Source: Desmonostoc muscorum FACHB-395 (lineage in GTDB: Bacteria; Cyanobacteriota; Cyanobacteriia; Cyanobacteriales; Nostocaceae). From it: a stretch of 64,000 nt of DNA. The stretch spans positions 1 to 64,000 of the forward strand of contig NZ_JACJSF010000022.1 of assembly GCF_014698035.1 (NCBI RefSeq), written 5' to 3'. Numbering within the stretch: the first letter of the stretch is position 1; every line of letters begins with the position of its first letter. The notes beneath the pieces are model-generated. The model was not told the DNA's origin and did no database searches. It was given only the letters and a program-made list of their open reading frames with translations. The position numbers were made by a program, and so were the translations under genes. Shown in pieces: positions 27,651 through 36,640 of this stretch.

Positions 27651-28433
27651 TTAGGCAGCATCAGAAAAGTACATTACTTTACCGCTATAAGCACGATGCA
27701 GATTTTCTTCGGTAAGTACTTGTTGCCGTGAACCTGTGGCGATTACTTCACGGTTTAGTAATATTAAATCATCAAAGTGAGTGATTGATTCCCCTAAGTC
27801 GTGGTTGACTACTAGCACGATTTTGTTTTCGGCAGCAAGTTCATGGAAGACTTCAAAAATCACCGACTGGGTTTTTTGATCGATGCCTACTAGAGGTTCA
27901 TCAAAGCAGAAAATTTCTGCTTGCTGTGTTAAAGCACGGGCTAAAAATACCCGTTGTTGTTGTCCTCCTGATAATTGTCCAATGGGGCGATCGCAATATT
28001 CGCTCATTCCGACTCTTTCTATGGCGTTTTTTGCTACTTGGCGGCTAACTGCTGAGAAGCTACGCAACCAGCCTGTTTTCTTTACCCGTCCCATCATGAC
28101 TACATCCCAGACTGTTGCGGGATAAGTCCAATCAATTTGGCTACGTTGTGGTACGTAGCCAACTTTCTCTAATTGTTGCATCAAGGGTTTGCCTTGGCAT
28201 AGCACCGTACCACTACTGACAGGAACCAAGCCTAACATTGCTTTCATCAACGTACTTTTGCCAGCACCGTTGGGGCCAAAAATACCCGTCAGTTTTCCTG
28301 GTTTGACGATACAGCTAACGTCTCTTAAGGCTTCTTGTGTCCGGTAGTATACGCCTAAATGGGCAATACTAATTGCTGCTGTGGAACTCATATCGAATTT
28401 GATAGTTTTTGCAGGAAAAGAGACATTTTTCAT
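27651..28433 (-). CDS. Metal (Mn/Zn-type) ABC transporter ATP-binding protein
   Basis: 260 residues from the ATG at 28433; an internal ATG at 28391 (MSSTAAISIAHLG) also fits the family start. Walker A is GPNGAGKST, the Q-loop VGYVPQRSQIDW is typical for MntA/ZnuC, the signature is LSGGQQQRVFLARAL, and Walker B is IFCFDEPLVGID, with an H-loop in VVNHD. It energises import through the adjacent permease. Its start faces the substrate-binding lipoprotein gene across a 90 to 150 base divergent promoter region. Confidence 0.9.
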   Translation of the reverse strand: MKNVSFPAKTIKFDMSSTAAISIAHLGVYYRTQEALRDVSCIVKPGKLTGIFGPNGAGKSTLMKAMLGLVPVSSGTVLCQGKPLMQQLEKVGYVPQRSQIDWTYPATVWDVVMMGRVKKTGWLRSFSAVSRQVAKNAIERVGMSEYCDRPIGQLSGGQQQRVFLARALTQQAEIFCFDEPLVGIDQKTQSVIFEVFHELAAENKIVLVVNHDLGESITHFDDLILLNREVIATGSRQQVLTEENLHRAYSGKVMYFSDAA

Positions 28434-28582
28434 ATTCGGGTTTCAATATTTATTTCTTGAGCTTACTATAAAAATGAGAGAAATATGAAAAAATCTATAA
28501 TTAGATGTAATATCCAAGATAAATGAAACTAATACCAGAGATAGACGGCACTAATCCTTACGGCGAGGGAATAATTGGCAGG

Positions 28583-29539
28583 ATGAAGGGAAAAATTCTT
28601 TTCCGGCTTTGTTTGGGAATGCTTATACCTTTGGCTTTATTAAGTTGTACACAGAAAGACTCTAACCCCAACACTGCCAAGGGAGATAAGCCGCGAGTTG
28701 TTGCAACTAGCACTGTCATTGCTGATTTGGCACAAGAGGTTGCAGGAGACGAAATTCAACTAAGTGGAATCCTCAAACCGGGTACTGATCCTCATGTTTA
28801 CGAACCAGTACCAGCAGACAGCAGGGTTTTGGAAGAAGCTAACTTGATTTTGTATAACGGCTACAATCTGGAACCGGGACTGATTAAATTAATGAATGCT
28901 TCTGGTGGTAAGGCGCGGAAGATCCCAGTGGGGGAAGCTGTCAAATCCTTGCAGCTTGATAAAGGCAAAGGCGAAATAGTGCCAGATCCGCACGTTTGGG
29001 GTAGTGCAGAAAATGCGATCGCAATGACAAATGCAATCCGAGATGCGTTGATTGAGTTATCACCTGAAGATAAAGACAAATTTACTCAAAAGGCATCGCA
29101 ACTTACTAATGAATTAAAACAGTTGCATAGCTGGATTAATCAACAAATTCAAACTATCCCCGCAGATAAGCGGAAACTGGTGACAACCCATGATGCGTTC
29201 CAATATTATGGGCGTGCTTATGGGATTGCGATCGCAGGTACTTTAATTGGCATTAGTACCGAAGAACAACCAAGCGCTCAAACAGTCCAGAGATTAGTTG
29301 AGTCCATTAAAAAGATCGGCGTTCCCGCAATTTTTTCTGAAACTACAATTAACCCAGCTTTAATTAAAACTGTTGCTCAAGAAGCAGGAGTGAAATTAGC
29401 ACCAAATCAACTTTACTCTGATTCAATTGGTGCAAAAGGAAGTAATGGAGATTCTTACATCAAAATGATGGAGGCGAATACCCGTAGCATTGTAGAAGCA
29501 TTGGGGGGAAAATACACGCCATTTCAACTAAAGAAGTAA
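28583..29539 (+). CDS. Mn/Zn ABC transporter substrate-binding lipoprotein
   Basis: About 318 residues from the ATG at 28583 (MKGKILFRLCLG), chosen because it gives a proper lipoprotein signal ending in the lipobox LLSC. The frame is open from an ATG at 28523. It is a cluster A-I (ZnuA/PsaA/MntC) binding protein. Probable metal ligands are His in DPHVYEP, His in DPHVWGS, Glu in IFSETTI and Asp in LYSDSIG. No His-rich loop of the ZnuA type is seen, and the fourth ligand is Asp, which favours manganese. It is divergent from the ATPase and permease genes. Confidence 0.88.
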   Translation: MKGKILFRLCLGMLIPLALLSCTQKDSNPNTAKGDKPRVVATSTVIADLAQEVAGDEIQLSGILKPGTDPHVYEPVPADSRVLEEANLILYNGYNLEPGLIKLMNASGGKARKIPVGEAVKSLQLDKGKGEIVPDPHVWGSAENAIAMTNAIRDALIELSPEDKDKFTQKASQLTNELKQLHSWINQQIQTIPADKRKLVTTHDAFQYYGRAYGIAIAGTLIGISTEEQPSAQTVQRLVESIKKIGVPAIFSETTINPALIKTVAQEAGVKLAPNQLYSDSIGAKGSNGDSYIKMMEANTRSIVEALGGKYTPFQLKK

Positions 29540-29571
29540 ATTTATCCGAGTAAATATCTAACCTAAGACGT

Positions 29572-29607
29572 GTTCTTTTCAAAGTCTCTCCAGAGAAAGA
29601 ACTTTTT
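29572..29607 (+). terminator. Probable rho-independent terminator of the metal-binding lipoprotein gene
   Basis: GTTCTTT pairs with AAAGAAC, with an inner CTCT/AGAG, followed directly by TTTTTG, 32 bases after the stop. Confidence 0.5.
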
Positions 29608-29667
29608 GTATCTTTGATTTTTTAGAGTGTTATTAGCAAAGCTAGATTTTTTAATACCTGAAAAGCC

Positions 29668-30003
29668 ATGACTGATAAAACTCAAGAAAATCAAATTAAT
29701 CAACCAGTAAGTGAAGATACACATTTACGCGAAGAACCAAATGTCAAGGAAAGAAACTTAACAGCGAATCCTGGAGATAGAATTTCTGATAAGTCTGAAT
29801 CTATTGAAGAAAAGGCTCAACAGGTAGCTGTGGATGATGTACCAGACATTACAGGCGACAAAATCACAGTCCCGACTTACTTCGTTGTGGATGAACCCGA
29901 CGGCGAAAAGAAAGCGCTCCATCACGTTAAAGATGCTGAAGAGATTTCCGATGTAATCCGGCAAGCACGAGTTGACGAAAATGGAAATCGAGTTTGGTGG
30001 TAG
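29668..30003 (+). CDS. Hypothetical acidic protein
   Basis: 111 residues. The first 60 are hydrophilic and disordered-looking (many Glu, Asn, Asp). The C-terminal 50 look folded and conserved-like (DITGDKITVPTYFVVDEPDG, then HHVKDAEEISDVIRQARVD and a final RVWW). No known domain is recognised and there is no membrane segment. It starts at an ATG, is flanked by terminators on both sides, and so is probably monocistronic. Confidence 0.65.
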   Translation: MTDKTQENQINQPVSEDTHLREEPNVKERNLTANPGDRISDKSESIEEKAQQVAVDDVPDITGDKITVPTYFVVDEPDGEKKALHHVKDAEEISDVIRQARVDENGNRVWW

Positions 30004-30016
30004 TCATTCATTAAAG

Positions 30017-30065
30017 AGATACGGGGACACGGAGAGTTCTTTCTTTGCGTCCCCGTATCTGTTTT
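30017..30065 (+). terminator. Strong hairpin terminator after the acidic protein gene
   Basis: 12-bp arms AGATACGGGGAC (30017-30028) and GTCCCCGTATCT (30049-30060) are followed by GTTTTC. Confidence 0.65.
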
Positions 30066-30124
30066 CTTGGATCAAGTTAGTTTATATAATCACACATCTG
30101 GAACTTTTCCCAGGATGAACGATA

Positions 30125-30862
30125 ATGCTAGATGTCACAAGTACCAAAGAATTGACATATTGGACTACACGAGAAATTAAAAATCAAATTTTAGAACTTG
30201 TTAAAGATCGCAATCTAGAGCCATTAAAAGCCAAAGTAGATTTTTATAAAAATGAATTAGCACCATACTTTGCAGAATTGAGCCGACGTAATCCTTTTGG
30301 GAAGGTTGCAGATCAAGTAGCGATCGTGACGGGAGTATGGGTACCAATATGGTCTACTATACCTTTTCAAGATATTTTACCTGGTAGGATACACGAGCAG
30401 TCTTACCAAATTTTTCATACTGATGGTTACTATGCAAATATTGCCCGTTATGCACCAGGACATCAATCTGGTTTTTGGCAAAAAATTGCATCAAAACTAC
30501 CAGCTTATGACTTAATGTTGTTGCAAAAATATTCAGTTATAGATGAGAAGTGGGATATTAAAAATGTTGGGATATTCCAAGCATTGAAAAATAGAGAAAT
30601 CCCGTTGACAATTGATGATGCAGATGAGTGGTTTACGACAACAGTCGAATCTAAATTTCAGGAAGCAGCACCAAATATAGATTTACAGCAAGAACTTATA
30701 GTAAAAGATATGGACAGAAATACTGTCAAAAAATTTAAAAAAGTTTACCTAGCTACTTCTTTTTTAGAGCATCTATATATAGATAATGATTTTCGGTTAG
30801 TTAAGAGTCAACGAGAAGCAACACAACGACCAAGTTATACAATAGCTATTCGTAGACGTTAA
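30125..30862 (+). CDS. Hypothetical protein, possibly PAP/fibrillin-like
   Basis: 245 residues. The middle and end resemble the PAP/fibrillin (plastoglobulin) lipid-associated family only weakly: a VTGVWVPIWSTIPFQD strand, then GYYANIARYAPG, and a terminal LYIDNDFRLVKSQ and SYTIAIRR, like the closing strands of that beta barrel. It is a soluble protein without a signal peptide. The start is ATG. The esterase gene starts 22 bases after its stop, so the two likely form an operon. I treat the family assignment as tentative. Confidence 0.7.
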   Translation: MLDVTSTKELTYWTTREIKNQILELVKDRNLEPLKAKVDFYKNELAPYFAELSRRNPFGKVADQVAIVTGVWVPIWSTIPFQDILPGRIHEQSYQIFHTDGYYANIARYAPGHQSGFWQKIASKLPAYDLMLLQKYSVIDEKWDIKNVGIFQALKNREIPLTIDDADEWFTTTVESKFQEAAPNIDLQQELIVKDMDRNTVKKFKKVYLATSFLEHLYIDNDFRLVKSQREATQRPSYTIAIRRR

Positions 30863-30884
30863 ACTAACAAAATTTTTTAATTTT

Positions 30885-31553
30885 ATGCAGCCACTACAAC
30901 AACAAATTACTTCTACCGACAGTTATAACTACCTGCTATTCTTGCCCAGTGGACTGCACCAAGACGGAAGTCGCAACGAAACACAAGAGCCACTTTTACC
31001 AACAATCTTATGTTTACACGGTTCGGGTGAGCGAGGCTCTTACTTAAATCATGTGAAAAAGCACGGTGTCGCCAAGGTTGTAGAACAACAGCCAGATTTT
31101 CCTTTCATTGTCATTTCTCCCCAATGTCCGCGTGGTGAATATTGGAATATAGAGCGATTAAGCACCCTTCTGGATGAGGTTATTGCATCCTATCCTGTTG
31201 ATCCAGATCGGGTTTACCTGACCGGTTTAAGCATGGGTGGTTACGGAACCTGGCATTTAGCAGCAGCGCAGCCAGAACGATTTGCTGCGATCGCGCCTAT
31301 CTGTGGCGGTGGTAATCCAGCCCAAGCACATAAGCTGAAAAGCCTTCCTGTGTGGGCATTTCACGGAGCAAAAGATAATGTCGTTCCCCCAAGGGAGTCC
31401 GAAATTATGGTTTCTGCACTCAAAGCCCACGATGGGAATGTGAAATTTACAGTTTATCCAGAAGCCGATCACGACTCATGGACGCAGACATACAATAATC
31501 CAGAGTTGTATGAGTGGTTTTTGCAGCATCGGAGACAGCCGACTGTAGATTAA
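30885..31553 (+). CDS. Alpha/beta-hydrolase (phospholipase/carboxylesterase or DLH type)
   Basis: 222 residues of alpha/beta-hydrolase fold. The oxyanion region is TILCLHGSGERG, the nucleophile elbow is GLSMGGYGTWHLA, the Asp is in GAKDNVVPPRES and the His is in EADHDSWTQTY. The catalytic triad is complete. The order of motifs matches predicted peptidase/phospholipase-like esterases. No signal peptide is seen. It follows the preceding hypothetical gene by 22 bases. Confidence 0.87.
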   Translation: MQPLQQQITSTDSYNYLLFLPSGLHQDGSRNETQEPLLPTILCLHGSGERGSYLNHVKKHGVAKVVEQQPDFPFIVISPQCPRGEYWNIERLSTLLDEVIASYPVDPDRVYLTGLSMGGYGTWHLAAAQPERFAAIAPICGGGNPAQAHKLKSLPVWAFHGAKDNVVPPRESEIMVSALKAHDGNVKFTVYPEADHDSWTQTYNNPELYEWFLQHRRQPTVD

Positions 31554-31936
31554 AGATATTTTTTTCTGCATTTTAGTACATCTCTAAATGATAGCTATTT
31601 TCAGGTAAATAGGCCACGCGGTAGGGGCGCAAGACCTTGCGCCCCTACTAAAATTTACGCAAGAGCGATTGCCCTAACTTCAACATATTTTCATCAAAAA
31701 TATTTTTTAGCGCCCAAAGATTAAAACTTCTAACAAGTCGTCACTTGCACCTTTGACATCAGAGTATATAACTTCAATAATGTTCTTACGTAAAAATCCG
31801 TAGTCATATAGGATTCTTATTTGATTTTTGCTAAATATACTGAGAACTAAAACCCAATCTGGCTAGCTCTCAGTCAGCTTTGCTTTGACAAATCAAATGA
31901 GATTGCTATATAAACCGGCATTAATAGGGTTGCATT
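31554..31936. other. Intergenic region with one hairpin repeat
   Basis: 383 bases. A hairpin GTAGGGGCGCAAG ACC TTGCGCCCCTAC (about 31622-31648) is one of several GTAGGGGC-type repeats in the window and may end the esterase transcript. Nothing else is seen. Confidence 0.55.
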
Positions 31937-32239
31937 ATGCTTTTTTCGAATTCAAAAACTACCTTAAAAACTCGCCAAAATAATAAAATAGGCAGAGTTT
32001 TTTGGACTCCTACTAACGTTCTGATACTCACTGGATATTTAATAATTTTACCAATTTGTACATTGACAACTTTATCCTTATTATTGCCCTTATTCACTGC
32101 TAGTTTATTCGCTTCCATTGGAACCTCGCACTACTCTACATCGATTCCTTGGATAGATGATGCCTCTGAATGTGAATATACTGGGAGGAGCTGGCGCGAT
32201 CGCAAGTGTTGGGATAATCAACACGATCCCATGTTCTAA
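31937..32239 (+). CDS. Hypothetical membrane protein upstream of GTPase
   Basis: 100 residues. A basic N-terminus is followed by one long or two close hydrophobic helices (about residues 26-60, NVLILTGYLIILPICTLTTL). A hydrophilic C-terminal tail carries a Cys/Trp pattern (ECEYTGRSWRDRKCWDNQ, ending HDPMF) that looks like selected protein sequence rather than chance. No family is recognised. It lies 118 bases upstream of the GTPase gene on the same strand. Confidence 0.5.
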   Translation: MLFSNSKTTLKTRQNNKIGRVFWTPTNVLILTGYLIILPICTLTTLSLLLPLFTASLFASIGTSHYSTSIPWIDDASECEYTGRSWRDRKCWDNQHDPMF

Positions 32240-32356
32240 ATGAACATTGCACAAAGAGGTGTGTAAATAATTAGAACAATTGCGTAATTTGGCAAAACAG
32301 GCTATCAGTCTTGAAATTAGATCAAAATGGATATGTAGCCTGTTGTTTGTCAAATC

Positions 32357-33721
32357 TTGAATCAACCTAACTTTGTGCGAAATCTGCAAGAAACTCATTT
32401 AAATCGTGCCCGCGCTAGTCTCAGACAAGCACTGTCTTGGTATGGATATCTCCGCAAATCAGGACAGTTGTCATCTAACCCAGAATTGGCAGGTTTGTTA
32501 AAACCGGAATTGGAAGCTTTGAACTCTACACTCAACAAGCTGGACTCTAACGTGATTAGAATTGCCGCTTTTGGTTTGGTGAGTCGTGGTAAGTCAGCAG
32601 TTTTAAATGCTTTACTGGGAGACAAAATTTTGCAAACTGGGCCCCTAAACGGTGTCACTCAATGGCCCCGTTCGGTGCGTTGGCAGCCAGGAGGTAAGGT
32701 ACTAGTAGAGTTAATTGATACTCCAGGATTAGATGAAATTGAGGGTGAGTCACGGGCGGATATGGCACGAGAAGTTGTGCATCAGGCGGATTTGATTTTG
32801 TTTGTCGTGTCTGGTGATATCACCCGCACTGAGTATCAGGCATTGCTGGAATTGCGGCGATCGCAAAAACCCTTGATTTTAGTATTTAACAAAATCGACC
32901 TTTACCCAGATACAGACCGGGGAGCGATTTACCAAAATTTACAACAATTGGGTGCTGGGAACCCTCAAGCCAAACCTCTATTACCTGATGAAATTGTCAT
33001 GGTGGCGGCGGAACCAGCAGCAATGGAAGTGCGGGTTGAGTGGCCTGATGGGCGTGTCAGTTATGAATGGGAGACACCACCACCGCAAGTAGACGAACTC
33101 AAAGAGACAATTCTGAACATTCTAAATCGAGAAGGGCGATCGCTTCTGGCTTTAAATGCCCTCATCCAAGCACGGGATGCAGAAGCTGCGATCGCTCAAA
33201 AAACCATCGACTTACGCGAACAAGAAGCTGAAAATATCATTTGGCAATTTACCAAATACAAAGCTTTGGCAGTAATGCTCAATCCCATCGCCTTTTTAGA
33301 TATCCTTGGCGGAACTGTTGCCGATTTAGCTTTAATTCGCGCTCTAGCTAGATTATATGGTTTGCCGATGACTAGCTATGAAGCCGGAAAAATTTTAAAA
33401 ACGATTTTATTTAGTTCTGGTGGCTTGCTACTGGGGGAACTAGGTACTAGTTTTATTTTGGGCTTAGGTAAAACTACTGCTGCAATAACCAGTGCTGACA
33501 ATCCCAGCAATATTAGTGCTTTTGCTGGCAGTGCGATCGCTCAAGCTGGTATCGCTGGTTATGGTGCATACTCCGTTGGTAAAGCTGCTCAGGTGTATCT
33601 CGAAAAAGGCTGCACTTGGGGACAGTTGGGTGCTAGCAGCGTAATTCAAGAAATTCTCTCTCAAGTCGATCAAAATACAATTCTGTATCGTTTGCGACAA
33701 GAGCTAGGCATAAAATATTGA
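32357..33721 (+). CDS. Era/dynamin-like GTPase with C-terminal membrane (DUF697-type) region
   Basis: 454 residues, starting at a TTG as written; the real start may differ by some codons. The GTPase domain (residues about 65-230) has G1 GLVSRGKSAV, G2-like GPLNGVTQWP, G3 DTPGLDE and G4 NKIDLYP. The C-terminal half has hydrophobic stretches (NPIAFLDILGGTVADLALI and a Gly/Ala-rich segment) of the DUF697 type that insert in membrane. Such proteins are widespread in cyanobacteria, sometimes in plastid-like membrane remodelling, but the function is not established. Confidence 0.85.
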   Translation: MNQPNFVRNLQETHLNRARASLRQALSWYGYLRKSGQLSSNPELAGLLKPELEALNSTLNKLDSNVIRIAAFGLVSRGKSAVLNALLGDKILQTGPLNGVTQWPRSVRWQPGGKVLVELIDTPGLDEIEGESRADMAREVVHQADLILFVVSGDITRTEYQALLELRRSQKPLILVFNKIDLYPDTDRGAIYQNLQQLGAGNPQAKPLLPDEIVMVAAEPAAMEVRVEWPDGRVSYEWETPPPQVDELKETILNILNREGRSLLALNALIQARDAEAAIAQKTIDLREQEAENIIWQFTKYKALAVMLNPIAFLDILGGTVADLALIRALARLYGLPMTSYEAGKILKTILFSSGGLLLGELGTSFILGLGKTTAAITSADNPSNISAFAGSAIAQAGIAGYGAYSVGKAAQVYLEKGCTWGQLGASSVIQEILSQVDQNTILYRLRQELGIKY

Positions 33722-33915
33722 GAATAGTTAAATTTTGTTAAGCATTTGTTACTGTTTACAAGTGTTTATGAACTTCTATCAAGCTCTTCTGACAATTGAC
33801 TGACATTTCGAATTTGGTATGCAAGATTGAGGAAACAGGTTACAGGGAGAAGGTTATAGAAAAAACTATCCTCATCCCCTAATATCTATCTGCGTAAATT
33901 AAAGGTGAAAGGATC

Positions 33916-34176
33916 ATGACAACTACCCTAAATTCATTTGAAACTGCTGGTGCAGGAAATCTTGAAGAAGCGATTACTGAAGCGATTACTGAAGCTCGTA
34001 CAACTTGTGAGCTAAATGGCAGCGATTCTGCGGGTTGTGCCGTAGCCTGGGACATTGTGGAAGAATTGCAAGCTGAGAAAGCGGATCAGCAGCAAGCAAA
34101 AGCCAAGAAAAACTCTTTAGAAAACTATTGCGATCGCCATCCAGCTTCCGTAGAATGTCTAATCTACGACGTTTAA
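33916..34176 (+). CDS. CP12-domain protein
   Basis: 86 residues. It has both regulatory disulfide pairs of CP12: an N-terminal CELNGSDSAGC and a C-terminal CDRHPASVEC. The core AWDIVEELQAEKADQQ carries the AWD_VEEL signature. CP12 binds GAPDH and phosphoribulokinase in the dark, when its cysteines are oxidised, and so shuts down the Calvin cycle. It is slightly longer than the usual 75 residues because of a repeated EAITEAITEA near the start. The start is ATG with a GAAAGGATC ribosome site. Confidence 0.93.
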   Translation: MTTTLNSFETAGAGNLEEAITEAITEARTTCELNGSDSAGCAVAWDIVEELQAEKADQQQAKAKKNSLENYCDRHPASVECLIYDV

Positions 34177-34180
34177 TAAG

Positions 34181-34327
34181 AAAGAATTCAGGAGTCAGGA
34201 GTCAGAATGGGCTAAACCTTAGCTATCCGCTAACAGTATGAATTGAAGTCTGAGTGCAAATGAATATGTGGGTTTAAGTCCCCCACTAATTGATTCAGAA
34301 TTCTGAATTCTGTATTCTGTATTCTTC
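34181..34327. repeat. GAATTCAGGAGTCAG-armed inverted repeat, copy C
   Basis: AAAGAATTCAGGAGTCAGGAGTC at the left and a run of TTCAGAATTCTGAATTCTGTATTC at the right form imperfect arms between the convergent cp12 and tlyA genes. Copies A, B and D are elsewhere in the window. Confidence 0.6.
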
Positions 34328-34328
34328 T

Positions 34329-35147
34329 TTAACTTTTCCGTAAATCAGTTGTTGCTGATTGCGTTATTTGCTTAATTTCCTCTAAATCGGGTAATGGTAT
34401 TTCACTTTCCATTCCCAACCACAAAAGATATTCGATATTCCCAGCCGGGCCAGTGATCGGCGACCAAGTTAAGCCTTTGTATTTCCATCCTAATCCGTGG
34501 GCTGCTTGCAACACCTGGAAAATAGCATCAGCTTGGTCGTTTGGATCTCGCACAACACCTTTTTTACCCACACGGGATCTACCAACTTCAAACTGTGGCT
34601 TGACTAACAACACAGCTTCTCGGTTAGCTTGAGTTAGTTGCCACAAAGCAGGCAGAATCTTAGTTAAAGAAATAAACGATACATCAACCACCGCCAAATC
34701 AGGAATCGGATCGTTTTCCCTATATAACTCCTCTGGTCGTAGTTGCCGTAAATTGGTACGTTCTCGCAAAATCACCCGCGAATCATTTCGCAACCGCCAG
34801 TCAACTTGTCCGTAACCAACATCAATGCCGTAAACTTGTTTTGCTCCAGCTTGCAAGAGACAATCAGTAAAACCACCTGTAGAAATCCCACCATCTAAAC
34901 AAATGCGATCTGTTACAGGGATGGCAAATACTGACAAAGCTTTGGAGAGTTTTTCACCGCCTCTAGAAACAAAAGGCGATCGCTCTTTAATATTTATTTG
35001 AGCCGAAATATCAACTTCTGTACCAGGCTTATCAACTAGCTGCTGATTAACAGTCACTTCCCCCGCCTGAATTAACCTTTGTGCCAAGGCGCGAGAAGAA
35101 CATAAATTTAGCTCTACTAATAGTGTGTCGAGTCGCTGTTTAGCCAA
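34329..35147 (-). CDS. tlyA: TlyA-family rRNA methyltransferase (S4 + FtsJ-like)
   Basis: 272 residues from a TTG. An N-terminal S4 RNA-binding domain (RLDTLLVELNLCSSRALAQRL) is followed by the TlyA linker SPFVSRGGEKL and a Rossmann-fold SAM domain. The SAM domain has CLDGGISTGGFTDCLLQ, VYGIDVGYGQVDWRL and LVKPQFEVGR. Family members 2'-O-methylate 16S and 23S rRNA; some also act as haemolysins. The usual DVGASTGG motif reads DGGISTGG here. Confidence 0.9.
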   Translation of the reverse strand: MAKQRLDTLLVELNLCSSRALAQRLIQAGEVTVNQQLVDKPGTEVDISAQINIKERSPFVSRGGEKLSKALSVFAIPVTDRICLDGGISTGGFTDCLLQAGAKQVYGIDVGYGQVDWRLRNDSRVILRERTNLRQLRPEELYRENDPIPDLAVVDVSFISLTKILPALWQLTQANREAVLLVKPQFEVGRSRVGKKGVVRDPNDQADAIFQVLQAAHGLGWKYKGLTWSPITGPAGNIEYLLWLGMESEIPLPDLEEIKQITQSATTDLRKS

Positions 35148-35702
35148 TTAACTAGACTCTCCTGGTGAGATTAAAACCAAAGCACTTGAAAATACAGCTA
35201 GAAACATCTTACTGCAAGGATTGGATACGGTAGTCAATACCAAAACCTTTACGACGCTTGAGCAGTTAACACTTTCAGCCTTACACCAATTTTTTATGAA
35301 GCTGCATAGAATTCGATCCCCCCTAGCCCCCCTTAAAAAGCAGGGTGGATTAATTGTCTAGAGAGAAAAATTAAAACCCTCATTCTTGCGTTCATAAATC
35401 CAGTTCCCCTGTTAGCAGGCTGACGAGGTTACGGGGATTACAAATTTTCTCTCCGCACAATTAATCCACCCTGCCTAGCCCCCCTTAAAAAGGGGGGGAA
35501 CCGGAAAAACATCTATCAAAGTCCCCCTTTTTAAGGGGGATTTAGGGGGATCAAGATATATGCAACTTCACATTAAATTGGTATTAGAGAGACTGATCCC
35601 GCATCCCGTATATTACTATGAAAAACAAAACCCATCTAGAAACTATCTAAATGGGAAAATTTTTGGTGAATTTTTGAATTCGCCAACAGGACGCATTTTT
35701 AG
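35148..35702. other. Intergenic region dominated by a nested MITE-like element
   Basis: 555 bases between two minus-strand genes. More than half is the element at 35283-35584. The rest is AT-rich with no gene or RNA visible. Confidence 0.6.
35283..35584 (+). mobile_element. Nested MITE-like element, ACACCAATTTTTTATGAAG family, copy 1
   Basis: 302 bases with imperfect terminal inverted repeats (left ACACCAATTTTTTATGAAGC; complement of right end ATACCAATTTAATGTGAAGT). A 133-base inner unit (35341-35473) has perfect 17-bp termini CAGGGTGGATTAATTGT. It is flanked on both sides by the direct repeat CCTAGCCCCCCTTAAAAAG, as expected of an insertion with target duplication. The near-identical copy 2 is at 45033-45333. 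Confidence 0.8.
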
Positions 35703-36479
35703 CTAAATACATATTTTCAGTGGTAGCCCATCCTGAAAAACTAGTAATTCTCCCGGTTGAATTTTTGTCCAAACTTCGTTGTCAGTCAGGGGAGTAGTTG
35801 CAATGACGGCAACGCGATCGCGTTCGGTAGTCACTTCCCGAAAATCTACAGTCATGTCTTGATCGATTAAATGGGCAGCTGCAAAGGGCGCTTGACGGAC
35901 AATGTAGCTGAGGTTAGTTGAACAATGAGCAAAAAAGTGTTCTCCATCAGATAATAAGTAATTAAATATACCTCTTTCTGCAATTGCATCACTAATTTGT
36001 TTGAGTACAGGGTACAGTTTCTTGATGTCAGGTTTACCATCAGGAAAGCGCGATCGCAATGTTTCTAGCATCATACAGAATGCTTTTTCACTATCTGTAT
36101 CACCTACGGCTTGATAAAATCCCAAATTTTCTGGATCAAAATCTGGCAAATTACCATTGTGGGCAAACACCCAATATTGACCCCACAATTCTCTGCGGAA
36201 AGGATGGCAGTTGTGTAAGGCAACTTCACCCTGGGTAGCTTTACGGATATGGGCGATGACATGGGTTGAGTGGATAGGATAACTCCGCACAAACTCTGCG
36301 ACAGGAGAAGCAACAGAAGGTTGGGCATCTAAAAACATCCGACATCCCTTCCCTTCAAAGAAAGCAATGCCCCAACCATCGCTATGATCATCCGTTTTTC
36401 CTCCCCGTGCAGAAAACCCTTCAAAAGAAAAGCAAATATCCGTTGGAACATTGCAATTCATTCCGAGCAATTGACACAT
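35703..36479 (-). CDS. Class II glutamine amidotransferase
   Basis: 258 residues from the ATG at 36479, chosen because it puts the nucleophile at Cys2 (MCQLLGMNCNVP); six more codons are open upstream. Class II (Ntn) amidotransferase features follow: SDGWGIAFFEG, AHIRKATQGEVALHNCHPF, FAHNGNLP, and GDTDSEKAFCMML. It is most like the YafJ/EgtC-type stand-alone amidotransferases, which hydrolyse glutamine or a gamma-glutamyl group. The partner or substrate is unknown. Confidence 0.87.
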   Translation of the reverse strand: MCQLLGMNCNVPTDICFSFEGFSARGGKTDDHSDGWGIAFFEGKGCRMFLDAQPSVASPVAEFVRSYPIHSTHVIAHIRKATQGEVALHNCHPFRRELWGQYWVFAHNGNLPDFDPENLGFYQAVGDTDSEKAFCMMLETLRSRFPDGKPDIKKLYPVLKQISDAIAERGIFNYLLSDGEHFFAHCSTNLSYIVRQAPFAAAHLIDQDMTVDFREVTTERDRVAVIATTPLTDNEVWTKIQPGELLVFQDGLPLKICI

Positions 36480-36640
36480 GGATGTTGTCGCTCTCAATTT
36501 TTGACTACGGCCTCAGGATCAAGATACTTCAGAATGCTGACTTGATTCTGGAGCGATCGCTTCCATCTTAGAATTGAAAGCTGAGATATTCCAAATGATC
36601 CCTAAAAATAAAGAATCTGCTTTAAGTGAGCAATATGACA

